A model generated the notes under the pieces. That model was not told where the DNA came from. It ran no database searches and saw nothing but the letters and a program-made list of their open reading frames with translations. DNA of 64,000 bases from JBALVT01 sp047612385 (GTDB taxonomy: Bacteria > Pseudomonadota > Gammaproteobacteria > Pseudomonadales > Halieaceae): contig JBLGAR010000006.1 of assembly GCA_047612385.1 (NCBI GenBank), positions 1 to 64,000 on the forward strand, written 5' to 3'. Position 1 is the stretch's first letter. The number at the start of each line of letters is the position of its first letter. The position numbers and the translations under genes were made by a program. Below are positions 54,720 to 63,643 of this stretch, in pieces.

Positions 54720-56237
54720 ATGAAGTTGGTGTACCAAAACTTGCACGCGAGCGCGCGCGCTTTGATCGTTTTATTGTGGTTGGCGGTACCGAATCAGGTA
54801 TTTGCGGATGCTGCTTTGGGCGATGGATTGAAGCCGGACGTGCGCCTGTTGATCGATATTTCAGGCAGTATGAAAGACTCTGACCCAGAAAATTTGAGAG
54901 CTCCGGCGCTGGATCTCATTGTCAGATTGTTACCCGAAGGGTCCAAGGCAGGGGTGTGGAGCTTCGGCCACGATGTGAAAGAGCTGGTGGAACATCGAGT
55001 GATCGACGCTGCCTGGCGTGACGCTGCAGTAGACGCGGTCTCCGATATAGACAATTCCGGGCAGTTGACGAATATTCCCGCTGCTATTGAGGCGGCGACT
55101 TACGATTTCGATCGCCTGGATCCGTCCTATCGTACCAGCATCATTCTGTTGACCGATGGCAAGGTGGATGTCTCTCAATCACCGATGACCAACGCCAGAG
55201 CCGCAGGAACATTGTTATCTGAAAGCGCACCAAACCTGGGTGCCTCCGGGATTCCGATCCATACGATCGCTTTGTCTAGCGAGGCGGACTGGGCTTTTCT
55301 GCGGTCTCTGGCAAAAGCCACTGGCGGAATTGCCGAACAGGCGCAAAGCGCAGAGAAGCTGACGGAAATTTTTTATCAATCTTTGGAAATGGTCGCACCC
55401 ACAGCCAGAGTTCCCATTGCAGGCACGCATTTTCAGATCGATGACAGCGTTCGGGAGTTTACTGCTCTGATCTTTTTCGATGATGACAAGGCCGCCCTGG
55501 AGTTAATTGGACCAGACGGCACCCGCTATGGCCCAGATCAGGTACGACCCGGTTGGGAGTGGTTTAGAAATCGAAAGTTTGCGCTGGTGACGGTGGCGCA
55601 GCCGCAGCCGGGTAAATGGGGTTTGGTGGCGCCGGGCGCGGGAAAAACACGGGTTACGGTCATTTCCGATTTACGCCTGGATATCGATCCTCTGCCCAAC
55701 AGTCTTCCGGTTGGGAAAAGAGCGGAGCTGGGCCTTCGACTGCGTGAGCGCGGTGAAATATTGCTCGATGCAGAAGTGCTCAGTCTATTCGACCTTTTAG
55801 TCGAGATTGAAGGGCCGAAGGGTGATGTTCGGGTAGTTGATGTTATGGCTGAATACCCCGTTCCGGCCGACGGTGAATACCGTGTGGAGATTCCCGGTAT
55901 GGAGATCCCCGGGCGGTATAAGATAACAGCCCGATTGCTCGGTGAAACACTTGAGCGAGAACTCCCCACGTATGTAGAGATTACTGGCTCTGCCAATACC
56001 AGCAGCATTAGTACGCTGGGGAATTTGCAGCCCGAAGGTGATTTTAGGGCGCCTGTGCTCACTTTTGGCGCCGCTTTGATCTTCATCGGATTGGTAGTGA
56101 GTGCGCTGTTGGCGCGCCGTCGGCGTCGTAAACTCGCAGTCTGGAAGCGCCGCAACTTAAATGCGTCCAACGGTAATTCCCATCCGGCAGTATCTGGAAT
56201 GCGGGCGCCATCTAAAGACCGCGACACACATTCTTGA
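54720..56237 (+). CDS. VWA-domain protein (TIGR03503-like)
   Basis: A 505-residue protein with an N-terminal signal sequence (ALIVLLWLAVPNQVFA), a von Willebrand factor A domain from about residue 38 with an intact MIDAS (LLIDISGSMKDSDPENLR, then SIILLTDGKVD), a beta-rich middle, and one C-terminal membrane helix near 444-463 followed by RRRRRK. The topology puts the VWA domain in the periplasm. It resembles the TIGR03503 family of gammaproteobacteria, of unknown function. A MoxR ATPase gene follows 62 bases downstream. Confidence 0.85.
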   Translation: MKLVYQNLHASARALIVLLWLAVPNQVFADAALGDGLKPDVRLLIDISGSMKDSDPENLRAPALDLIVRLLPEGSKAGVWSFGHDVKELVEHRVIDAAWRDAAVDAVSDIDNSGQLTNIPAAIEAATYDFDRLDPSYRTSIILLTDGKVDVSQSPMTNARAAGTLLSESAPNLGASGIPIHTIALSSEADWAFLRSLAKATGGIAEQAQSAEKLTEIFYQSLEMVAPTARVPIAGTHFQIDDSVREFTALIFFDDDKAALELIGPDGTRYGPDQVRPGWEWFRNRKFALVTVAQPQPGKWGLVAPGAGKTRVTVISDLRLDIDPLPNSLPVGKRAELGLRLRERGEILLDAEVLSLFDLLVEIEGPKGDVRVVDVMAEYPVPADGEYRVEIPGMEIPGRYKITARLLGETLERELPTYVEITGSANTSSISTLGNLQPEGDFRAPVLTFGAALIFIGLVVSALLARRRRRKLAVWKRRNLNASNGNSHPAVSGMRAPSKDRDTHS

Positions 56238-56299
56238 TAAGCACAGTCGCAATCTGTACCCTGTGCGGCTGATTGTTAAAGCTCGATAAAAGGTGAGTA

Positions 56300-57145
56300 A
56301 TGAAATTCGAAGGAACAGAACGATATATAGCCACTGCAGATCTGCAGATGGCAGTCAACGCCGCAGTCACACTTGAACGTCCACTGCTGATTAAAGGCGA
56401 GCCCGGCACCGGCAAGACCATGCTGGCTGAGGAAGTTGCAGCGGGCTTGGGAATGAAATTGATTCAGTGGCATATCAAGTCCACGACCAAGGCTCAGCAG
56501 GGTCTTTATGAGTACGATGCGGTATCCAGATTGCGAGATTCGCAGCTTGGAGATGGCAAAGTGCACGATATCGCCAATTACATTAAGAAAGGCAAGCTGT
56601 GGGAGGCTTTTACCGCGGAAGAGCAAGTCGTATTGTTGATCGACGAGGTCGACAAAGCGGACATCGAATTTCCCAATGATTTGCTGGTAGAGCTCGATCG
56701 CATGGAGTTTTTCGTCTACGAAACAGGCGAAACAGTGAAAGCGATACAGCGGCCTATCATCATCATCACCAGTAACAACGAGAAAGAACTGCCAGATGCA
56801 TTCTTGCGCCGCTGTTTTTTCCACTTTATTAACTTCCCAGATCGCAAGACAATGCGAGAAATTGTGGACGTGCACTATCCCAATATCACCCAGGAGTTGG
56901 TGCAGGAGGCGATGGAAATGTTCTTTGACCTGCGTGCCATTCCGGGGCTTAAGAAAAAACCTTCCACTTCGGAACTTATCGATTGGCTGAAGCTGCTTAT
57001 GGCCGATGATATACCCGACGAGATTCTGAAGGATCGCGATCAGACCAAGGCGATCCCACCTCTTTATGGGGCTCTGCTGAAGAATGAGCAGGATGTTCAT
57101 TTACTGGAACGTCTTGCCTTCATGCACCGGAGAGAGAGCCGCTAG
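56300..57145 (+). CDS. MoxR/CoxD-type AAA ATPase
   Basis: A 281-residue AAA+ ATPase of the MoxR superfamily, distinct from the one at 27.6 kb. Walker A is LIKGEPGTGKTMLAEEVA; Walker B is VVLLIDEVDKADIEFPNDLL; sensor 1 is IIITSNNEKELPDAFLRRC. Such proteins usually remodel or metallate a partner together with a VWA protein; here the partner is the next gene, four bases away. GGTGAG precedes ATG 56300. Confidence 0.92.
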   Translation: MKFEGTERYIATADLQMAVNAAVTLERPLLIKGEPGTGKTMLAEEVAAGLGMKLIQWHIKSTTKAQQGLYEYDAVSRLRDSQLGDGKVHDIANYIKKGKLWEAFTAEEQVVLLIDEVDKADIEFPNDLLVELDRMEFFVYETGETVKAIQRPIIIITSNNEKELPDAFLRRCFFHFINFPDRKTMREIVDVHYPNITQELVQEAMEMFFDLRAIPGLKKKPSTSELIDWLKLLMADDIPDEILKDRDQTKAIPPLYGALLKNEQDVHLLERLAFMHRRESR

Positions 57146-57149
57146 CGCT

Positions 57150-58325
57150 ATGTTGGTTAATTTTTTCCAGGGGCTGAGAGACGCGGGTGTTCCGGTTACC
57201 CCGCGCGAATTGCTCGATTTACTCGAGGGTCTGAACCAACATATTGTGTTTGGCTCTATCGATGACTTTTATTATTTCAGTCGTACTTGTATGGTCAAAG
57301 ATGAGAAGTATTTTGATCGCTTTGACCGCGCTTTCGGTTTGCATTTCAAAGATCTTGAAGCGCTGGATGATGTGATCGAAGCGCTGATTCCAGATGATTG
57401 GTTGCGATCAGAGTTTTTGAAAAATCTAAGCGATGAAGACAAAGCAAAAATTGAGTCGCTTGGGGGCTTGGAAAAACTCATCGAAGAGTTTAAGAAAAGA
57501 CTCGAAGAGCAAAAGGAGCGACACGAAGGCGGCAGCAAATGGGTGGGTACCGGCGGTACTTCTCCCTTTGGGCAGGAAGGTTATCATCCTGAAGGCATCC
57601 GCGTCGGTCCTAACGGCAAAAATAAAAAGGCTGTAAAAGTCTGGGATAAACGAGAGTTCAAAAACCTGGACGATTCTGTTGAGCTGGGAACTCGCAATAT
57701 CAAGGTAGCGCTGCGCAGACTCCGAAAGTTCGCCCGCACCGGCGCGGCCGATGAGCTGGATTTAGACGACACCATCAGCTCCACGGCCCGCAACGCCGGC
57801 TATCTTGATATCAAGATGGTGCCGGAGCGCCATAACGCGGTAAAAGTTCTGTTGTTTTTCGATGTGGGCGGGTCAATGGATCCACACGTGAAAATCTGTG
57901 AAGAGCTGTTCTCTGCCGCGCGTACAGAATTCAAACATATGGAAATTTTCTATTTCCATAACTTCCTTTACGAAAGCGTCTGGAAAAACAACGTTCGACG
58001 GCACAATGAACGCACTATGTTGTTGGATGTTCTACACAAGTACAGTCGTGACTACAAGATAGTTTTTGTAGGCGATGCTTCTATGTCACCGTATGAAATT
58101 GCTCAGCCGGGCGGTTCTGTCGAACACTGGAATGAGGAAGCTGGTGAAGTTTGGATGGAGCGCTTAAGAAACACCTATGAAAAGGTCATATGGATTAACC
58201 CGGTGCCTCAAGATGAATGGGAGTACACACAATCGGTGTCCATGACCCACCGTTTGATGGAGGGCCGTATGTACCCACTTAGCCTGAAGGGCCTGGAAGA
58301 GGGTATGTCTTACCTCTCTAAGTAG
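57150..58325 (+). CDS. CoxE-like VWA-domain protein
   Basis: A 391-residue cytoplasmic protein with a C-terminal von Willebrand factor A-like domain. The MIDAS-like motif is LLFFDVGGSMDPHV near residue 235; KIVFVGDASMSPYEIAQPGG is the later metal-site region. The N-terminal half has LRDAGVPVTPRELLDLLEGL and a charged coiled stretch (EEFKKRLEEQKERHE). The family pairs with MoxR/CoxD ATPases, as here. ATG 57150 is chosen; the frame continues upstream into the ATPase gene. Confidence 0.9.
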   Translation: MLVNFFQGLRDAGVPVTPRELLDLLEGLNQHIVFGSIDDFYYFSRTCMVKDEKYFDRFDRAFGLHFKDLEALDDVIEALIPDDWLRSEFLKNLSDEDKAKIESLGGLEKLIEEFKKRLEEQKERHEGGSKWVGTGGTSPFGQEGYHPEGIRVGPNGKNKKAVKVWDKREFKNLDDSVELGTRNIKVALRRLRKFARTGAADELDLDDTISSTARNAGYLDIKMVPERHNAVKVLLFFDVGGSMDPHVKICEELFSAARTEFKHMEIFYFHNFLYESVWKNNVRRHNERTMLLDVLHKYSRDYKIVFVGDASMSPYEIAQPGGSVEHWNEEAGEVWMERLRNTYEKVIWINPVPQDEWEYTQSVSMTHRLMEGRMYPLSLKGLEEGMSYLSK

Positions 58326-59105
58326 TTATCTCCCCAGGTTGCCCGCGTAGGCAATCAGGGAAGCGGTCACAGCCACGTTTAGTGACTCAACTGCGTTGTT
58401 CATAGGAATTGACAGCGAAGTAGTGGCAATGCGCTTTACCGAATCCGATACCCCTTCGGATTCGTTACCCAATACGAAAACACTTTGAGCAGACTCTCCG
58501 CGACCGAATAAAGACTCCTTCGCGGTGGCCTCGAGCGTGCAGATATCCATCCCAGCGTCGCGACACGCTGTCAATCCAGTTACCAAGTCGCTGCAGACCA
58601 GCATAGGGGCCCTGTATAGCGTTCCAGCACTTGCCTTGATAACTAACGGTCCTAAGGCTGCATTGCCCCGGGGAGACCACAGGATCCCGTCGATGTGGCC
58701 CGCTGCGGCTGATCGCACTATCATTCCCAGATTTTGCGGATTCGTGATGCCATCCAAGGCCAGCAGGCGCACCGGCCTATTGCCCGGTAGCTCATTCAGG
58801 AAATTGTCTAAGGTGTTAAATCCAGGGCATATAATATCCAGGGCGACCCCCTGATCCTGCTTTCCATTTTTGGATATTCGGGCCAGTTCTACACGACTGT
58901 GATGCTTGATCGAAATCTCGCGCTTTTCCGCCAATTGGGTGATTTTGGCCACGCTGCCAGCTTCCCGATTGCTGGTTGCAAGATGTATGCAGTAGCACGT
59001 AAGTGAATTATCTTGCAGGGCCTCTAGTACCGCGTTGCGTCCGTATACGGTTAATACGCGGTCGAAGAAAGCCTTTTTCTCAAGGTAATTTTCAGACTCA
59101 ATCAT
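58326..59105 (-). CDS. SpoU/TrmH-family RNA methyltransferase (RlmB-like)
   Basis: A 259-residue SPOUT-fold 2'-O-ribose methyltransferase. An N-terminal substrate-binding domain starts VYGRNAVLEALQDNS; the knot motifs are LALDGITNPQNLGMIVRSAA (motif 1), VFVLGNESEGVS (motif 2) and SIPMNNAVESLNVAVTASL (motif 3). It resembles RlmB, which methylates G2251 of 23S rRNA, but the target cannot be fixed and a second homologue may exist elsewhere. Its ATG overlaps the end of the upstream AraC-type gene by eight bases. Confidence 0.88.
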   Translation of the reverse strand: MIESENYLEKKAFFDRVLTVYGRNAVLEALQDNSLTCYCIHLATSNREAGSVAKITQLAEKREISIKHHSRVELARISKNGKQDQGVALDIICPGFNTLDNFLNELPGNRPVRLLALDGITNPQNLGMIVRSAAAGHIDGILWSPRGNAALGPLVIKASAGTLYRAPMLVCSDLVTGLTACRDAGMDICTLEATAKESLFGRGESAQSVFVLGNESEGVSDSVKRIATTSLSIPMNNAVESLNVAVTASLIAYAGNLGR

Positions 59106-60156
59106 TGTGTTTAGTCCGCGGGGAAAGTTGGGAGCGGTAGCTCCCCGGGGACAGCCCCGTCCATTTCTTAAAAGATCGGTAGAAAGCCGAATTATCCTGA
59201 AACCCCATTAGCGCCGCAATAGCGTCGATCGTCAATTCGGGGCGGGCGATGTAATGAATCGCGAGCTGTTTTCGATACTCATCTTTAATAAGCTGGAAGC
59301 TGGTGGCCTCGATAGTGAGTTTCCGGTGCAGTGTCCGCGGAGACATATTCAGTTTTTCCGCGACACAATCTGCACTGGGTGTTTTGCTTATCGAGTGATT
59401 TATTAGCAGCTCTTCCACCCGGCGCGTTAAGGGCTTGGTATCGTTGGGTTTCCCAGGTTTAACCAAGCGGTAGGGTGTTTGCTTGAGAAAATTTTCCAGG
59501 GTCTCTTCATTCTGGGCCACTGGATGCTGCAGTAGGGCCTTACTCATTACCAGACCGGAGTGTTCCTTTTCAAACAACACCGGGCAATTGAAGAGGTGCT
59601 CATAGTGGCTGCTGGTCGCGGGCGCTTGTGTTCTCAGCCAGACTTCTTTCAATAGCAGATCCTTGCCGATTAGCCAACTGTAAAAACGATACATCATTAC
59701 CAATACATTTGAATACCCGACGGCATTTTCCTGGGACACGGGGGCTGGGAAACGCTCAAAAAGACACAGCGCGTGCTCGTTATCCGCTAATTCAATAATA
59801 GCGGGATGGCGTTTGGTCCGCTGGTTGCTGCGATACAAATTGCAGTAGTCATAAAACTCTGCGGAACGCGATAGGGCACAATGCAGTGTGCTGCAATGAA
59901 TAATAAACAAGCACATCATGCGAAAGGTTCCAGGGGGCGACTTATATTGCTTCCCCAGACCGAAGGCTTCATCTTGTAAAAGCTCCATCAGCAATTGGTA
60001 CAGCTTGCTGTAACAGTCCGTTGGTATTGTCTCGGGTGAGTTGCTTGCATCCAGCAATGGATTGAAGTCCAACTCAATGTGCTCCAGCGCTCGCTCTACC
60101 TCAAAGCCTTGGTCGACTACTACGCGCAGTAGACTGGCCAAGTTCTTGGTCGGCAT
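59098..60156 (-). CDS. AraC-family transcriptional regulator
   Basis: A 352-residue regulator with an N-terminal ligand-binding domain of the PF12625 (arabinose-binding-like) type and a C-terminal AraC helix-turn-helix pair: SADCVAEKLNMSPRTLHRKL and ELTIDAIAALMGFQDNSAFY followed by RSFKKWTGLSPGSYR. ATG 60156 is used; a TTG at 60165 would add three residues. It is divergent from an acyl-CoA synthetase gene 85 bases away, its likely target by position. Confidence 0.88.
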   Translation of the reverse strand: MPTKNLASLLRVVVDQGFEVERALEHIELDFNPLLDASNSPETIPTDCYSKLYQLLMELLQDEAFGLGKQYKSPPGTFRMMCLFIIHCSTLHCALSRSAEFYDYCNLYRSNQRTKRHPAIIELADNEHALCLFERFPAPVSQENAVGYSNVLVMMYRFYSWLIGKDLLLKEVWLRTQAPATSSHYEHLFNCPVLFEKEHSGLVMSKALLQHPVAQNEETLENFLKQTPYRLVKPGKPNDTKPLTRRVEELLINHSISKTPSADCVAEKLNMSPRTLHRKLTIEATSFQLIKDEYRKQLAIHYIARPELTIDAIAALMGFQDNSAFYRSFKKWTGLSPGSYRSQLSPRTKHND

Positions 60157-60241
60157 TTTGTCCAAAACTCAAATACTCGATGAAAATTTCTGCGGCGATT
60201 GTATCATGGGTCTTAACTGCTAAAGATCGAACCCACAACAA

Positions 60242-61762
60242 ATGGATTGTAACTTGACCGAGATACCTGCACTAGAACAACTGAGAAATAACCCAGCTGC
60301 TATTGCGATAACCGATGGCGAGACTCACAGCACCTGGGAGGATTTCTTCGACGGAGCGTTGGATGTAGTCGATCTTCTGAAGTCGCGCGATGTGATGCCC
60401 GGCCAGCATGCCGCGATTTTATCGGGAAATAATAAAGAGTATTACGAGGTTTTGCTGGGAGCCGTTATTGCAGGCGTTTGGCTTACTCCGGTGAACAGTC
60501 ATCTCACCGGGCCTGAAGTGGACTACGTGTTGGCGGACTCAGGTGCCAAAGTATTGTTTACCGACCGTGAGGAGTTGCTGGCAAAGAGCGATTTTGCGGT
60601 TGCTCTATCTCTGGAACGGAAAGCTGAAAAACAGCACGGCGATTCCCAGCAGGTTTACGCTCGATTGATAGATCTTCTGGGTGAGAAAGCCGGTGGTTTT
60701 CTCATGTATACCAGTGGTACGACTGGACAGCCCAAGGGGGTAAAGCGCAATTCCCCCGGTTCTTTACTAGACGCCTTAAAGCTGTGGCGCCAGACCGGCA
60801 CCAACGCCGGATTGAATGGAGAGGGCGCGCACCTTGTGACCGGTCCTATCTATCACGCCGCTCCAGGTATGTTTTCATTCTATGATCTTATCAACGGTGC
60901 TTCGCTGGTTTTAATGCGGCGTTGGAATACGCAGAGCTGTCTCGAGATGATCGAGCACTACTCCATTGTGCGTACTCACCTGGTACCGACCATGTTTGTG
61001 CGTTTGCTGCGAGACCGCAAGAGCTATTCCCGCCAGTATGATCTGAGTTCACTGCGCATGGTACTTCATGGTGCTGCTCCTGTTTCTCGGCAGATAAAAC
61101 GCGAGATGATTGCATGGTGGGGAGAGGTATTGGTGGAGTACTGGGGTGCTAGCGAGAGTGGAATTATAACTCGGGTCGACTCTGTGCAATGGCTGGCGCA
61201 TCCTGGTACGGTAGGAAAACCTCTAGCACACTTTGAAGTAAGCGTGCGTGATGAAGTATTTAACGAGCTTGCAAGGGGGCAGATTGGCTCGCTGTATGCG
61301 CGTAAATCCGGTGCTCCCAGGCCGTATCACTATTTTAACGATAACGAGAAGACCGAGGGAGCCTATGTAGACGATTGGTTTACCCTGGGTGATTTGGGTT
61401 GGCAAGACGAGAGCGGTTACATCTATATTGCAGATCGCCGAAGCAATTTAATTATCAGCGGCGGAGTCAATATTTATCCCGCTGAAGTCGAAGGCGTCTT
61501 ATTGGAACACGGTAGTGTGGCCGACGTCGCGGTTATCGGGTTAGCAGATGAAGAGTGGGGCAAGCGAGTTCACGCGATTGTTCAGCCTGTTCCCGGAAGG
61601 GATCCCACCGATAATCTGGTGGAAGAATTATTAGATTTTGCGCGTACCCGCCTCGCGAAATTCAAAATCCCTCGCAGTGTCGAAATTGTCGAAAGCTTAC
61701 CCAGATACGACTCAGGCAAACTCTATCTTAATCGACTTGGTCCATCCGAACCCGACCGCTAG
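60242..61762 (+). CDS. Acyl-CoA synthetase (AMP-binding)
   Basis: A 506-residue ANL-superfamily ligase that activates a carboxylic acid to its CoA thioester through an acyl adenylate. Motifs: the ATP loop MYTSGTTGQPKGVKRN, VEYWGASESG, FTLGDLGWQDESGYIYIADR, and the C-terminal catalytic Lys in RYDSGKLYLNRL. The acid is unknown; it falls among fatty- or aryl-acyl ligases. It is flanked by a divergent AraC regulator and a convergent IclR regulator whose coding end overlaps this gene by 35 bases. Confidence 0.9.
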   Translation: MDCNLTEIPALEQLRNNPAAIAITDGETHSTWEDFFDGALDVVDLLKSRDVMPGQHAAILSGNNKEYYEVLLGAVIAGVWLTPVNSHLTGPEVDYVLADSGAKVLFTDREELLAKSDFAVALSLERKAEKQHGDSQQVYARLIDLLGEKAGGFLMYTSGTTGQPKGVKRNSPGSLLDALKLWRQTGTNAGLNGEGAHLVTGPIYHAAPGMFSFYDLINGASLVLMRRWNTQSCLEMIEHYSIVRTHLVPTMFVRLLRDRKSYSRQYDLSSLRMVLHGAAPVSRQIKREMIAWWGEVLVEYWGASESGIITRVDSVQWLAHPGTVGKPLAHFEVSVRDEVFNELARGQIGSLYARKSGAPRPYHYFNDNEKTEGAYVDDWFTLGDLGWQDESGYIYIADRRSNLIISGGVNIYPAEVEGVLLEHGSVADVAVIGLADEEWGKRVHAIVQPVPGRDPTDNLVEELLDFARTRLAKFKIPRSVEIVESLPRYDSGKLYLNRLGPSEPDR

Positions 61763-62642
61763 CGAGGTTAGTCACGCGACTTGCTGATTGCAGCATCCGC
61801 GCGGCAATTTCCTCAATTTGTGCGCCAGTGATAGGCTTGTCAATAGAACCGGCAACAAAGCACATGACGGGAATTTCTTTGTAAACAAATACCGGTACAG
61901 TGATGGTACTGACATCGTAGCGGCCCTTGGGGTCTATGCGATCCAGATGGTAGTGCTCATCGCACAGATCATGCTGGTAGGTGTTGGTGACCTCTTCCAG
62001 TTCGGTCAGACTCCATGAGTTATGGATGCGATTGAGTTCTTTTTGTAATTCCGCTTGAGCGAGGGTTTTAAGCGTAACTTCATATCCCCGAGCGCGAATT
62101 GAGATAAGCGACACACGTAGCTTTTGATCAAGCTTTTCATTGTACGCCCCGCGAGATTCGTGCGCTCGAGTAAGCCACTGCTCTAGTTGACTTGCGGGTG
62201 AGAAAGCGGTGTAGCAGGCGGCCACAGGTGCGGTGTTAGGAAGCCGTAAGCCAAGCTGAAAAGAATCTATAAGCGGCGTGGCCCGGCCATAAAGCGCCAG
62301 CAGCACTTGATGTAATTTAGACCGACCGGTGACAGCGAAACCGATTTCGAGATCATTCTGTAAACTCTCCAACTCGGGGCGGGCATACTCCAGTACGGGA
62401 AATTGTGCGAAGGCAGCGTTCCCTGCTGCTATGATTGATGGCCCCAGGCGATAGGCTTTCGTTTTCGGATGCTGGACCAGGAAGCCGTACTTGGCCATCG
62501 TGGTTAAAATAGCATGGCATGTGGCTTTGTTGAGGTTTAGCCGACGGGTCATCTCCGTCAAGCCGAATGACTGATGAGGATTTGCCATCAACAAATCTAG
62601 TATGGCCAGCGCTCGAGCTGTTGGTTGTGAAAAGAGGGCCAC
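61728..62642 (-). CDS. IclR-family transcriptional regulator
   Basis: A 304-residue regulator with an N-terminal winged helix (ALAILDLLMANPHQSFGLTE, RRLNLNKATCHAILTTMAKY) and a C-terminal effector-binding domain (from about 85). The start is GTG 62642 with AGGAG six bases upstream. Three 12-base direct repeats lie immediately upstream (62660-62695) and could be its own operator. Its 3' end overlaps the convergent acyl-CoA synthetase gene by 35 bases. The effector is unknown. Confidence 0.9.
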   Translation of the reverse strand: MALFSQPTARALAILDLLMANPHQSFGLTEMTRRLNLNKATCHAILTTMAKYGFLVQHPKTKAYRLGPSIIAAGNAAFAQFPVLEYARPELESLQNDLEIGFAVTGRSKLHQVLLALYGRATPLIDSFQLGLRLPNTAPVAACYTAFSPASQLEQWLTRAHESRGAYNEKLDQKLRVSLISIRARGYEVTLKTLAQAELQKELNRIHNSWSLTELEEVTNTYQHDLCDEHYHLDRIDPKGRYDVSTITVPVFVYKEIPVMCFVAGSIDKPITGAQIEEIAARMLQSASRVTNLASGRVRMDQVD

Positions 62643-62659
62643 GTGAAACTCCTAAAACT

Positions 62660-62707
62660 AAGTTGAGATACAAGTTGAGGTACAAGTTGCGGTATAGATT
62701 ATTGTAC
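62660..62707. repeat. 12-bp direct repeats upstream of the IclR gene
   Basis: AAGTTGAGATAC, AAGTTGAGGTAC and AAGTTGCGGTAT follow one another without gaps (62660-62695), and a fourth, diverged unit AGATTATTGTAC follows. They lie 18-65 bases upstream of the iclR GTG, over its likely core promoter. A spacing of about one helical turn suits cooperative binding of a regulator on one DNA face. Confidence 0.8.
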
Positions 62708-62813
62708 TTTGTCTCTATGGTAACGCCTAGCATAAGCGAAATTCAAGCCCGGAAATGACTTGCAATCAAGTGGAGATAACGCAGATGGATAAACTATGGG
62801 GAGGAGGTGTGAA

Positions 62814-63074
62814 TTGGAAGAGAAAGTAGGGGTGGCAAGGCTCTTTATTTTGTACGGAACCTCGGCTTGCCATCTGTGTGAAATGGCTGAAGAGCTAATG
62901 GTCTTTGTAAACGATGGTCGGGGGGAGTTGGTCTACGAAAAGTGTGACATTGCCAACTCAGATGAGCTCTTTGAACGTTACGGGCTGCACATCCCTGTCC
63001 TTCAGCACCCCGGGGGGGATGAATTGTTTTGGCCCTTTGACAGCGATGCATTGCGGGACTTTTGCGAACTTTAG
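62814..63074 (+). CDS. Glutaredoxin-like thioredoxin-fold protein
   Basis: An 86-residue protein of the glutaredoxin-like DUF836 type. The redox motif is CHLC in LYGTSACHLCEMAEELM; GLHIPVLQHPGGDELFWPFD holds the cis-Pro. It probably acts as a small cytoplasmic disulfide carrier. TTG 62814 is preferred because a strong GGAGGAGGTG ends seven bases before it; an ATG at 62796 would place that sequence inside the gene. It converges with the universal stress protein gene three bases away. Confidence 0.8.
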   Translation: MEEKVGVARLFILYGTSACHLCEMAEELMVFVNDGRGELVYEKCDIANSDELFERYGLHIPVLQHPGGDELFWPFDSDALRDFCEL

Positions 63075-63077
63075 CGT

Positions 63078-63512
63078 TTACTCGCCAACTCGAACGGCAA
63101 GAACGTCGGTTACCGCGCCGTGAAGCACTCCATTTGCTGTCGAACCCAGTAACAACGCGAGGCCTCGCCTGCCATGGCTGCCGATGACGATTAAGTCCGC
63201 ACCAAGCTCTTCGGCTTTGGCATGAATTTCGGCATCGGGCCTCCCCAGCACAATATGCTGATTCGCTTCATCGACTGAATGCGACTCTCCAAAGCGTTGC
63301 AGCTGGGCACTCGCTTGCTGATGAATTTCATCTTGGATCCCAGAGAAGTCCATGGGAATATCGCCCCCGTAAGCGAAACTGAGTGGCTCGATGACGTGGA
63401 TGAAGTGCACTTGGGCCTGATTTGAACTGGCGATAGTGCGAGCTCGTTGTGCGACTTTTGATGAATCTTCACTGAGATCGACGGCGACTAATATTTTACG
63501 GTACTCAGACAT
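63078..63512 (-). CDS. Universal stress protein (UspA family)
   Basis: A 144-residue single-domain Usp protein. It begins RKILVAVDLSEDSSKVAQRA; the nucleotide-binding signature GADLIVIGSHGRRGLALLLG then STANGVLHGAVTDVLAVRV matches the ATP-binding G-2x-G-9x-G(S/T) pattern. ATG 63512 is used because GGAG lies eight bases upstream; the ATG at 63524 would put that GGAG inside the gene. Confidence 0.92.
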   Translation of the reverse strand: MSEYRKILVAVDLSEDSSKVAQRARTIASSNQAQVHFIHVIEPLSFAYGGDIPMDFSGIQDEIHQQASAQLQRFGESHSVDEANQHIVLGRPDAEIHAKAEELGADLIVIGSHGRRGLALLLGSTANGVLHGAVTDVLAVRVGE

Positions 63513-63643
63513 GGCACACTCCATAAATAGACAAGGTGAGTTGTTCCATCATTTATAGCACATAAATCCATCTCGGCAATGCGCTATCATAGCCAGGCTC
63601 GCCATTTTGCGAACAATCTTGATTTGAATCAGAAGAGGTAAGA

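Noticed and set aside
56276..57100. Long reverse reading frame (274 codons) antisense to the MoxR gene
   Set aside because: It is the mirror of a well-supported ATPase gene and shows no protein-family pattern.
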